From contig OZ244932.1 of NCBI GenBank assembly GCA_965222205.1, forward strand, positions 3,348,001-3,412,000: a stretch of 64,000 nt of DNA, given 5' to 3'. The DNA comes from RHLJ01 sp965222205. GTDB taxonomy: Bacteria; Bacteroidota; Rhodothermia; Balneolales; Balneolaceae. The position numbers were made by a program, and so were the translations under genes. Position 1 is the stretch's first letter. Each line of letters opens with the position of its first letter. Below the pieces are notes generated by a model, which did not search any database, was not told the origin of the DNA, and worked only from the letters and a program-made list of their open reading frames with translations. Below, piece after piece: positions 32,059-40,245 of this stretch.

Positions 32059-33300
32059 ATGAATTCGGTTAAGATTTTTTTAGTTCTGTTGTTTACAAGC
32101 TTTGTATTTCTTACAAGCTGTAAGGATCAGGGAACGACCCCGCCCGAACCCTCCATTCCAGAAATTAGCGGCGTTGAACTAAGCGCAGAGCAAATCATTG
32201 TAAATGATACGGTGTTGATCACTGTTACCCTGAGTGAAGAATTAGGTGGAGAATACGTTCTTAAATGGCAACTAAGCGGTTACCAGACGGCCATAGACTC
32301 CGTAACCACAGAAACAATCTTTTCCTGGACAGCCCCACGAGTGCATGGAAACTATGAACATTCCGTACAAATTCTTTCTGCTACGGGAGAACCTGTTTCT
32401 GAACTCTATCTCTTTACTACCGAAATTTTTTCGGCACCTGTGGTACCGGTAAAGGGTAGTAAATTTGTGTTCTCAAAACCCGATATAAATGAGAATCACC
32501 AGATATTTACAATGAACGAAGATGGCACAGAACTAAAACAACTGACATTTAATGACGAAGGGTCTTACGATCCAAGTTGGAGCCCAGACGGTCAACGAAT
32601 AGTTTTTAATAGTTCAAAACAAAGTACTAGCCTCGGTTTGACTCTGTTCACAATGGATTCAGATGGAAGTAATGCGAAAATATTAAAAGATTTGGGAGGT
32701 ATTGCACTATATGGAGATAATCCTGACTGGAGTCCAGATGGTACACGCATTGCTTTTTATGCGTACTCAGGTTTTAATACGGATATATATGTGTACAATT
32801 TTGAAACGGATACAGTATTAGCTCTGACGGATACCCCTGTAAACGAATACCAACCCTCCTGGAGTCCAGACGGTAAATATATTTTATTTACTTCAAAAAG
32901 AGATTATAACCATCCCGATTCATCAAAGAATAGACAAGATATCTATAAAATGAATGCAGATGGGACTAACGAACAACGCCTTACTGAAAACGGTCTGGTT
33001 AGTAGTCCGGTTTGGAAACCAAGAGCAACTACGATTCTTTTTAGAGACTATAATAAGCCTGATGAAAAATTAAGATTACTTGATATTGAGACAAATATGA
33101 TCACAGATATTCACGAACCATTTCAGGGTGGCTATAATTTAAATCCAGAATCATGGTCACACGATGGAACAAGATTATTTTTAACTGTTGCTGATTACCC
33201 GTATGAGACCTTCCATATAATCAATACTAGTTCTGGTGAAATCACAACTGTTCCGATAGAGGCAATTGAACAAACGGATGCAGATTGGTACGAATATTAA
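32059..33300 (+). CDS. TolB/WD40-like beta-propeller lipoprotein, copy 1
   Basis: A 413-residue lipoprotein: MNSVKIFLVLLFTSFVFLTSC leader (Cys21), an Ig-like domain (about 35-125), then a beta-propeller with repeated WSPDG blades (PSWSPDGQRIVF, PDWSPDGTRIAF, PSWSPDGKYILF, ESWSHDGTRLFL). The start at 32059 follows a strong GGTAGGAGA ribosome site; a TTG twelve codons upstream is rejected. It is the first of three tandem paralogues sharing a nearly identical leader (31995-32150 with 33760-33914). Probably surface-exposed, ligand unknown. Confidence 0.85.
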   Translation: MNSVKIFLVLLFTSFVFLTSCKDQGTTPPEPSIPEISGVELSAEQIIVNDTVLITVTLSEELGGEYVLKWQLSGYQTAIDSVTTETIFSWTAPRVHGNYEHSVQILSATGEPVSELYLFTTEIFSAPVVPVKGSKFVFSKPDINENHQIFTMNEDGTELKQLTFNDEGSYDPSWSPDGQRIVFNSSKQSTSLGLTLFTMDSDGSNAKILKDLGGIALYGDNPDWSPDGTRIAFYAYSGFNTDIYVYNFETDTVLALTDTPVNEYQPSWSPDGKYILFTSKRDYNHPDSSKNRQDIYKMNADGTNEQRLTENGLVSSPVWKPRATTILFRDYNKPDEKLRLLDIETNMITDIHEPFQGGYNLNPESWSHDGTRLFLTVADYPYETFHIINTSSGEITTVPIEAIEQTDADWYEY

Positions 33301-33347
33301 AAAGGGAAGTGTACTAGCAAAAAACCTAGATACAAAAATGGAGAAGT

Positions 33348-33752
33348 ATGAAATATTATATAAAAATCGGACTATTAATCAGCTTGAGTTTCTTGATTTG
33401 GGATCAAGGTTTCAGTCAATTTACAGAAAGAAATATCTATTGGGACAGCTTTAAAGAAAAAGAAGGCAAAACTTGGCAGGTTAAATGGGACACTAAAATT
33501 AATGTTCCTAAGGCAATATATAATGGTGCGAGCAAAGAGTATTCTGGTAACCCGGAATCGGTAGCGAGGCAATTTCTTTCAGAGTATCGGAACTTGTTTT
33601 CGATGAAAGAAAATCTGAGTGATTTAGTGCACAAATACACTAAAACAAATCGAGGCGTACACCATGTTACTTTTCAACAAACGTACAAAGGTGTTCTATC
33701 TAGTATGAAAGCAAAAGGTTCCAATTCCAACAAAGAAGAACGAGCCAAATGA
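33348..33752 (+). pseudogene. N-terminal fragment of FTP-propeptide metalloprotease
   Basis: A 134-codon frame with signal peptide (MKYYIKIGLLISLSFLIW...) and the start of a fungalysin/thermolysin propeptide domain (about 25-113). It parallels the full protease at 36579: WQVKWDTKINVPKA versus WQVQWSEHTGVPKV, then ESVARQFLSEYRNLFSM and TNRGVHHVTFQQTYKG. After residue 113 homology stops and a 20-residue unrelated tail (SSMKAKGSNSNKEERAK) leads to a stop. It has an intact ribosome site (GGAGAAG), so a short secreted propeptide could still be made. It lies between propeller copies 1 and 2. Confidence 0.7.
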
Positions 33753-33822
33753 ATCTAAGATATTATTATTCAAAGACTAGGGGTTTTTGTATGTTGCACT
33801 GTCTGATAAGGTAGGAGAGCGT

Positions 33823-35073
33823 ATGAATTCGGTTAAGATTTTTTTAGTTCTGTTGTTTACAAGCTTTGTATTTCTTACAAGCTGTAAGGATCAGGGAACG
33901 ACCCCGCCCGAACCCATCAGCCCCGAAATCAGCGGGATTGAACTGAGCTCGGAACAAATCATTGTAAACGATACGGTTCAGATAACTGCAACATTGCATA
34001 CAGAACTGGGACAGGAGTACAAGCTACGGTGGCAACTAACTGGTTATCAAACCGACATAGATTCGGTAACCTCAGAAGCTACTTTTAACTGGATTGCTCC
34101 ACGAGTGCATGGTAACTATGAACATTCAGTACAGATTCTTTCTGCTACGGGAGAACCTGTTTCTGAACCCTATCTTTTTTCTACTGAAATCTCCTCCATT
34201 CCAGTGGTTCCTGTTGAGGGGAATAAGCTGGTGTTTTCGATGCCTGAGCAGGACGGAGATAATCAAATATTTAGTATGAATTTGGATGGGTCGGGACTCA
34301 TGCAACTTACTTTTTTTGACAATGAAGCTTACTCCCCGTCCTGGAGTCCAGACGGTAGAAAAATCGTATTCAGTTCTGGTTTTATGGGCAGTTCTGCGGG
34401 TCCAGCTCTCTTTGTAATGGATGCAAATGGTGAGAATATAAAACCCGTTAAATATATGGAAGACTCTATTCGAGTTCATAAAGGAGATTTTGCCCAATGG
34501 AGTCCAGACGGAATTAAACTTGTATACAGTGAATACTTAGGGGGAGTTGAGATTATGGTGTTTGATTTTGAAACAGATGAAATAACTCAGTTAACAAATG
34601 CGCCCGCATCAAACTCTTTTCCATCTTGGAGTCCGAAAAGCAATCAAATCGTTTTTCAGTCCAGAAGGGACGTTCATCCCCATGACTCGTCAAGACTCGG
34701 TAATGATATTTATATAATGGATAAAGATGGTGGAAACGTGCAAAGATTGACTGAAACCGGGTCCTCTCGCACACCGGTTTGGCATCCTCAAGGCGATATT
34801 GTTGTATATAGAGAAACAAGTGGTTCCAACAAGTTGATGACTCTAGATGTTGAAACCAAAACAACAATGCAGATCGAAGAGCCTTTTGAAGAAGGAGTAT
34901 TTCTTTGGCCAATGGCTTGGTCATCTGATGGAAAGTCGTTGTTAGTACAAGTTCGAGACTATCCAGTGTCCAACTTTCACATTTTAGAGTTAGAAACAGA
35001 AGAAGTGACGTCGGTTCCCCTCGAGTCCAATGAATTTAGTGGTATGGACTGGTATCAGTATAAAAATGAATAA
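33823..35073 (+). CDS. TolB/WD40-like beta-propeller lipoprotein, copy 2
   Basis: A 416-residue paralogue of copy 1: the same leader peptide (MNSVKIFLVLLFTSFVFLTSC), Ig-like domain and propeller blades (PSWSPDGRKIVF, AQWSPDGIKLVY, PSWSPKSNQIVF, AWSSDGKSLLV). The DNA of the first 90 bp is identical to copy 1. Much of the Ig-like part and a stretch near the 3' end (34807-34927) are almost identical to copy 3, so the gene is a mosaic. The ribosome site is GGTAGGAGA. Confidence 0.85.
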   Translation: MNSVKIFLVLLFTSFVFLTSCKDQGTTPPEPISPEISGIELSSEQIIVNDTVQITATLHTELGQEYKLRWQLTGYQTDIDSVTSEATFNWIAPRVHGNYEHSVQILSATGEPVSEPYLFSTEISSIPVVPVEGNKLVFSMPEQDGDNQIFSMNLDGSGLMQLTFFDNEAYSPSWSPDGRKIVFSSGFMGSSAGPALFVMDANGENIKPVKYMEDSIRVHKGDFAQWSPDGIKLVYSEYLGGVEIMVFDFETDEITQLTNAPASNSFPSWSPKSNQIVFQSRRDVHPHDSSRLGNDIYIMDKDGGNVQRLTETGSSRTPVWHPQGDIVVYRETSGSNKLMTLDVETKTTMQIEEPFEEGVFLWPMAWSSDGKSLLVQVRDYPVSNFHILELETEEVTSVPLESNEFSGMDWYQYKNE

Positions 35074-35080
35074 GTAATAA

Positions 35081-35185
35081 ATGGTACACCATGTTACTTT
35101 TCAACAAACGTACAAAGGTGTTCTATCTAGTATGAAAGCAAAAGGTTCCAATTCCAACAAAGAAGAACGAGCCAAACGAATCTAA
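35081..35185 (+). pseudogene. Residual scrap of FTP protease gene
   Basis: A 34-codon frame that repeats the end of the 33348-33752 fragment (VHHVTFQQTYKG plus the KGSNSNKEERAK tail), with CGA in place of the stop so it runs two codons longer. It arose as the left edge of duplication unit 2 and is not expected to be functional. Confidence 0.7.
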
Positions 35186-35249
35186 GATATTATTATTCAA
35201 TGATTAGGGGTTTTTGTATGTTATTCTGTCTGATAAGGTAGGAGAGCGT

Positions 35250-36491
35250 ATGAATTCGGTTAAGATTTTTTTAGTACTGGTGTTAGTAAGCATAGTAGTT
35301 CTTACAAGCTGCAAGGATCAGGGAACGACCCCGCCCGAACCTATCATCCCCGAAATCAGCGGGATTGAACTGAACTCGGAACAAATCATTGTAAACGATA
35401 CGGTTCAGGTAACTGCAACATTGCATACAGAACTGGGACAGGAGTACAAGCTACGGTGGCAATTAAGTGGCTACGAGGATGACATAGATTCGGTAACCTC
35501 AGAAGCTACTTTTAACTGGACAGCCCCACGAGTGCATGGAAGCTATGAACATTCCGTACAAGTATTTTCTGCTATTGGAGAACCCGTCTCTGAACCTTAC
35601 TCTTTTACCACCGAAATATCTTCGGTACCGATAGTGCCGGTTGAAGGGAATAAAGTAGTTTTTTCTATGTTCGAAGGAGATTGGCAGGAGATTTTTTCTA
35701 TGAATATTGATGGCTCGGAATTGACTCGCCTTACGTTTCTTGAAGATGCTTCCACGTACCCATCCTGGAGTCCGGATGGAAAACAAATTGTATTTTCTTC
35801 CTTTTATAAAGGTACAACAGCTGGCCCCGTTATCTATCTGATGAATGCGGATGGAACAAACCTACGAGCTATGAAACCTTCGCCTAATTCAACAATAGCT
35901 TATGGCGGACATACTCCAAAGTGGAGCCCGGATGGGACAATGATAACTTTTTCTTCTGGTTTATCGGATAACATCATGATTTACGATTTTGAAATGGATT
36001 CAGTTGTTAGGGTTGCTGAAAATTCTTTTCAGGACAGGTTTCCATTTTGGAACCCGGAAAGCAATCAGATCGTATTTCAGTCCAGAAGAGATACGCATCC
36101 TGAGGATTCAACAAGATTAGGTAATGATATTTATCTGATGGATGAAGGCGGACAGAATGTACAACGGTTGACAGAAACTGGTTCCTCCCGTAGCCCGGTT
36201 TGGCATCCTGAGAGTAATACAGTTGTATATAGAGAAACAAGTGGTTCCAACAAGTTGATGACTCTAGATGTTGAAACCAAAACAACAATGCAGATCGAAG
36301 AGCCTTTTGAAGAAGGAGTATTTCTTTGGCCAATGGCTTGGTCATCAGATGGGAGCCAGCTCTTGGTGCAGGTTTTTGATGGGGAAAAATATACGTTTCA
36401 AACTTTGGAAATAGAGACAGCAATGGCAACACTAATACCACTAGAGTCAGAGAGTTATACCAGTATAGATTGGTATTACCATGAACAGTGA
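35250..36491 (+). CDS. TolB/WD40-like beta-propeller lipoprotein, copy 3
   Basis: A 413-residue paralogue: leader MNSVKIFLVLVLVSIVVLTSC, Ig-like domain, and propeller blades PSWSPDGKQIVF, PKWSPDGTMITF, PFWNPESNQIVF, PVWHPESNTVVY and AWSSDGSQLLV. The leader differs from copies 1-2 in the hydrophobic core, while the Ig-like domain and the 36229-36349 segment match copy 2 almost exactly at DNA level. It is followed after 87 bp by the full metalloprotease gene, which suggests the ancestral pair was propeller plus protease. Confidence 0.85.
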   Translation: MNSVKIFLVLVLVSIVVLTSCKDQGTTPPEPIIPEISGIELNSEQIIVNDTVQVTATLHTELGQEYKLRWQLSGYEDDIDSVTSEATFNWTAPRVHGSYEHSVQVFSAIGEPVSEPYSFTTEISSVPIVPVEGNKVVFSMFEGDWQEIFSMNIDGSELTRLTFLEDASTYPSWSPDGKQIVFSSFYKGTTAGPVIYLMNADGTNLRAMKPSPNSTIAYGGHTPKWSPDGTMITFSSGLSDNIMIYDFEMDSVVRVAENSFQDRFPFWNPESNQIVFQSRRDTHPEDSTRLGNDIYLMDEGGQNVQRLTETGSSRSPVWHPESNTVVYRETSGSNKLMTLDVETKTTMQIEEPFEEGVFLWPMAWSSDGSQLLVQVFDGEKYTFQTLEIETAMATLIPLESESYTSIDWYYHEQ

Positions 36492-36578
36492 GTAATTTTC
36501 TTAATAAATTGTTTCTTAGGGGTTTTCAGCTTTCTCCAGTCTCATTTATAGACAATCTTTAAAAAAGAAGGAGTCAAC

Positions 36579-37088
36579 ATGAAGAAAATAGTAGCACTAC
36601 TAATTGTATTAAGTGGGTGGCATACTGTAACTGCTCAAGAGCGATCAATAAATGACAGGCAACCGCTTTGGTCTGAGTTTATGAGTGAGGAGGGCAATAA
36701 CTGGCAGGTACAATGGTCTGAACATACGGGCGTACCAAAAGTCATGTATAGTGGACTCTCTAAATCATACGAGGGCACTCCGGAGTCTATTGCAAGACAG
36801 TTTTTAACGGAGTACAGAGAACTATTTTCTATGAATGATGGCTTAACCGATTTAGAGTTTGTAAGAACTCAAACAAACCGTGGGGTACACCATGTTACTT
36901 TTCAACAAACGTACCAAGGCATTAATGTAGAAGAAAGCCAGTATAAGATCCATATTCAGGAGACCGGGGAAGTAATTATGGCAAACGGATCCTATTATCC
37001 TTCAATTAGCATGTCTATAGAGCCGGCTATTTCTAAAAAAGAGGCAATTACTCTGGTTGAATGCATCTTTACAGGTTCAAACGTATAA
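36579..37088 (+). CDS. FTP-propeptide metalloprotease, N-terminal part (frameshifted)
   Basis: 169 codons: signal peptide MKKIVALLIVLSGWHTVTAQ, then an FTP propeptide domain (about 25-125) with VHHVTFQQTYQGINVEESQY and the start of a PepSY-like segment (ISKKEAITLV). The frame ends early at 37088, while the continuation is in the +1 frame from about 37021-37088 onward. It has a strong ribosome site (AAGAAGGAG). Together with the next feature it should encode one secreted zinc protease of about 1,170 residues. As it stands it would yield only the propeptide part. Confidence 0.8.
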   Translation: MKKIVALLIVLSGWHTVTAQERSINDRQPLWSEFMSEEGNNWQVQWSEHTGVPKVMYSGLSKSYEGTPESIARQFLTEYRELFSMNDGLTDLEFVRTQTNRGVHHVTFQQTYQGINVEESQYKIHIQETGEVIMANGSYYPSISMSIEPAISKKEAITLVECIFTGSNV

Positions 37089-40062
37089 GGATGAAGAAAT
37101 CAGTTCTGAATTGATAATTTACCCTATTTATGAGTCGTTTGTGTTGGCTCATAGGGTTAATACTTTTGCTAAAAAGACAGTTACTAATTGGTTGGTTTTT
37201 GTTGATGCTACAACGGGAGAGATCATTGATAAAGTAAATAGATCTAATACAGGGCTTACCTTTGATAATGAAACAATAGCAAACGATAAAATTAAGGCAA
37301 TTAAGTTTTCAGAAGATAAAAGTGAAACAACCAGAAGAACGGTTCTGGCAGAAGGCAGCATTTTTCCAAGTTACCCAGGAACTCAACAAGACAACACAGA
37401 TTTGGAAAGACTCGATGGTACGGGGAGTAAGCTGGCCGGTGAATATGTAGAAGTTTTCAATGATGAGTATGATGCGGGATGCTCCTTCAATTGTCCTGTT
37501 GATACATATCAAGCGGTTCCCACTGGCTCATCTGGAAACTATGTGTATAATTTTGATACTGATGGAGCTATTCCAGCTAATGCTGAAAGTGAGTTTGATG
37601 AGGTTAATCTTTATTACCATGTTGATAGCTTTCGAAACGATTTTATTGAGCAAATAGATGCTGGCGGATTGGGCTTTACAAAAGTAAAGGCTCATGCCCA
37701 TTCAGCCATAAATAGCAACGCAAGTCACAGTTATAATGGAGATAACTATCACCACCTTTATTTTGGGGATAATTCGGGGATAGGAAACCCTTTTGCCTGG
37801 GAAGATAAAGTCATTTATCACGAATATATGCATGCAGTTACCTATGACATCAATAGCCAGATTGGAAGCAGTTCAAATGAAGAGGGAGCAATTAATGAGG
37901 CCATTTCAGATTATATGGCGGGTTCTTATGTAAGTCGAGCCAGAATTTTTAATTATTCTATGTCTCATGACATTAATGAACAAAGAGATATGTCTTTGCC
38001 ACATATTGCATGCTATTCCTCGGGTTGTTCTGAACCTTATAATGATAACCCTCCGGTTGGTGCTCATGAAGGTGGCGAATTCTTTTCCTCTATTTTATGG
38101 GATATAAGAAATGCAGGTGGAGGCATAACTACGAGTGAAACAAACATTCTCGTCTATGATGCTCTGTATTATCTGGATAGTAATCCCAATTTCGAAGAAT
38201 TTGTAATTGCCATGTTAACGGCAGATGCGGTAGCCTATTCCGGCGATCACGCAGATATCATTATCGATAAATTCGATGCAAAAGGAATTGATATTGCTAC
38301 TTCCGTATCCGGTACCATTACTTCGAATACCACCTGGGATGGTATTATTGAGCTAACGGGTACGGTGTATGTGGATAACAATGTCGAATTAACCATTGAT
38401 CCCGGAACGGTAGTCAGACTCGATGATAATAAGTCTCTGGTCGTAAGCCCCGGCGGGAAACTCACTGTTAATGGGACAGAATTAAGCCCTGTAGTTTTCG
38501 AACGCCTTGACCCAGCCAAAGACTGGAATAAAATATCCCTGGAAAGCAGTTCTGGGAACAGTATTGAATGGGCACTATTTGACGGTGGATATATCAATTT
38601 ATCTATTGAGTCTAAAAATAATACGATTGAACATAGCACCTTTCTTAACGCTACTCATCGAGCTATCCAGGGGTGGACCAATCAGGATGGCTCTGGTAAT
38701 GCAAGCGCAACCATCTCTTATTCGCTCATTAACGGTAGCCCTTCTTCGGGGATTGTTGCCAATTATCTGGATTTGAATTTGAATAACACTACCATAAAGA
38801 ATAGTGATGATGATGGATTATACATAAATGCGGCAACCGTATATCCTTTCTATCAAAACCTGATTACCAATAATGGGTATGCTAATTTTCGTGATGGGGT
38901 TCAGGTTACCTCTTCGGGTACTTTTTATATGCTGGGCTCTTCGTATGTGGAAGGATACAACGAGATTTCCGATAACTCGGAAGATCAGATTTATAATTTA
39001 GGAGATACCATTGTAGGCGATGCGTTAGGTGGTGATGGTGGATATAATAGCGTAAAAGGAGGCTTCTTGGGTTCTACTTATCTGGTAAACACAAACTCCT
39101 CGGTAAACGCAACAGGTACCTGGTGGGGACAATCTTCAACAAGCCCCTCTATGTTCAATGGAACGGTAAGTGGCACCCATTTAACTACAGATCCTACAAC
39201 ATCTCCCGGAAATGATGGAAAATCTCCTTCTAAAGTAGTCCCCATTGAGCCTATTGATTTTGAGTCTCTTTTTGATGACTCGGAGCAACGGTTAGCTAAC
39301 GCAGATAATACTCTTGTGATGAAAGATCGTTTTCACAGGCTGTATCAGGTAGAAGGACTGGCTAACGACCCGGTAGTAACCAGGCGATTTCAGTCAATGG
39401 CTCAGAATGCGGCGCAAGGGTTAAGAGCAAATTATTCGTCTCAATCTCTAAATGAAGCTTTTCGGGAACTGGCCAAGGTATTATACACCAAATCACTCAT
39501 CCGGAATGAAAATTATACAGGGGCACAAACCTATTTAGATCAAATGGATCCTTCAGAGATAAGCGGAGAGCATAGAGAAGACTATTTGCATCTCAGAATG
39601 ATCACTGAAACCTATCATGGTTTATATGAGCAAGCTAAGTCTACCTTGGAGGAACTGTATACGGTTCAGCAAGCTAATGGGGAGGATATTCAGGAGTTAA
39701 AAGCAAGATACCTACCTATTGAAGAAGACATTCTTGCTCGTTTAAACGATAACGAAGGTTATATAAATGGAGGGCAAAAAAAATCAGTAGAAATAAATAA
39801 AGAAGAGTTTAACCTTCAAAATCATCCCAACCCATTTAATCCGGCTACAACGATCAGCTTTATACTTCCGGAACAATCATTTGTATCGTTAAAGGTATTT
39901 GATTTGTTGGGAAGAGAGGTGGCGGAACTGATAGATGGAATCAAAACCCAGGGAGCGCATACTGCCCGGTTAGATGCTTCTCAACTTTCGAGTGGAATGT
40001 ATGTGTATCAGTTAAAAGTTGGTAATACAATTGTCACTAAAATGATGACGCTTATTAAATAA
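37057..40062 (+). CDS. M36/FTP-type metalloprotease with beta-helix and T9SS sorting domain, C-terminal part
   Basis: About 1,001 codons in the +1 frame relative to the upstream part; the nominal first codon TTG has no ribosome site. It continues the PepSY region (SSELIIYPIYESFVLAHRV, WLVFVDATTGEIID). The zinc protease core follows with HEYMH (His255, Glu256, His259 in this frame) and third ligand Glu281 in NEAISDYMAGS. Then come a parallel beta-helix (about 420-690), a helical stretch (about 750-900), and a type A sorting domain (NHPNPFNPATTISF, VFDLLGREV, LSSGMYVYQL, KMMTLIK). Secretion by T9SS is inferred. Confidence 0.82.
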   Translation: MNASLQVQTYKDEEISSELIIYPIYESFVLAHRVNTFAKKTVTNWLVFVDATTGEIIDKVNRSNTGLTFDNETIANDKIKAIKFSEDKSETTRRTVLAEGSIFPSYPGTQQDNTDLERLDGTGSKLAGEYVEVFNDEYDAGCSFNCPVDTYQAVPTGSSGNYVYNFDTDGAIPANAESEFDEVNLYYHVDSFRNDFIEQIDAGGLGFTKVKAHAHSAINSNASHSYNGDNYHHLYFGDNSGIGNPFAWEDKVIYHEYMHAVTYDINSQIGSSSNEEGAINEAISDYMAGSYVSRARIFNYSMSHDINEQRDMSLPHIACYSSGCSEPYNDNPPVGAHEGGEFFSSILWDIRNAGGGITTSETNILVYDALYYLDSNPNFEEFVIAMLTADAVAYSGDHADIIIDKFDAKGIDIATSVSGTITSNTTWDGIIELTGTVYVDNNVELTIDPGTVVRLDDNKSLVVSPGGKLTVNGTELSPVVFERLDPAKDWNKISLESSSGNSIEWALFDGGYINLSIESKNNTIEHSTFLNATHRAIQGWTNQDGSGNASATISYSLINGSPSSGIVANYLDLNLNNTTIKNSDDDGLYINAATVYPFYQNLITNNGYANFRDGVQVTSSGTFYMLGSSYVEGYNEISDNSEDQIYNLGDTIVGDALGGDGGYNSVKGGFLGSTYLVNTNSSVNATGTWWGQSSTSPSMFNGTVSGTHLTTDPTTSPGNDGKSPSKVVPIEPIDFESLFDDSEQRLANADNTLVMKDRFHRLYQVEGLANDPVVTRRFQSMAQNAAQGLRANYSSQSLNEAFRELAKVLYTKSLIRNENYTGAQTYLDQMDPSEISGEHREDYLHLRMITETYHGLYEQAKSTLEELYTVQQANGEDIQELKARYLPIEEDILARLNDNEGYINGGQKKSVEINKEEFNLQNHPNPFNPATTISFILPEQSFVSLKVFDLLGREVAELIDGIKTQGAHTARLDASQLSSGMYVYQLKVGNTIVTKMMTLIK

Positions 40063-40083
40063 GCCTTCATATAGAAATTTAAA

Positions 40084-40115
40084 CAAAGCCTTTTTCTAGT
40101 GATCAGGGCTTTTGT
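40084..40115 (+). terminator. Weak terminator-like hairpin after protease
   Basis: AAAGCC (40084-40089) with GGCTTT (40106-40111) around a long loop, then TGTTTTT. The stem is only 6 bp. Confidence 0.4.
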
Positions 40116-40245
40116 TTTTAACACAATCTGACATGCTGATTCATACTGGCGTAATATTTGATTAAAGGTACGTGGCGCTGTTGAACGAGCCTGTATATAA
40201 GGTTACCTTTAGCGCAGAAAAATAAACCTGACTCCACGCGAGATT

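Larger units (their letters stand above)
33657..36491 (+). repeat. 1,427-bp tandem duplication
   Basis: GTACACCATGTTACTTTTCA begins at 33657 and again at 35084. The propeller starts 33823 and 35250 are offset by the same 1,427 bp. Unit 1 is 33657-35083 and unit 2 runs from 35084 to about the end of copy 3. Each unit carries about 105-130 bp of protease remnant, a conserved leader and one propeller gene. Confidence 0.85.

Noticed and set aside
37035..37040. Programmed slippage at the A6 run to join the two protease frames
   Set aside because: The run is in the doubly open region, but the PepSY-like reading continues in the original frame for several codons after it, so an indel further downstream fits better. 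Not fully excluded.
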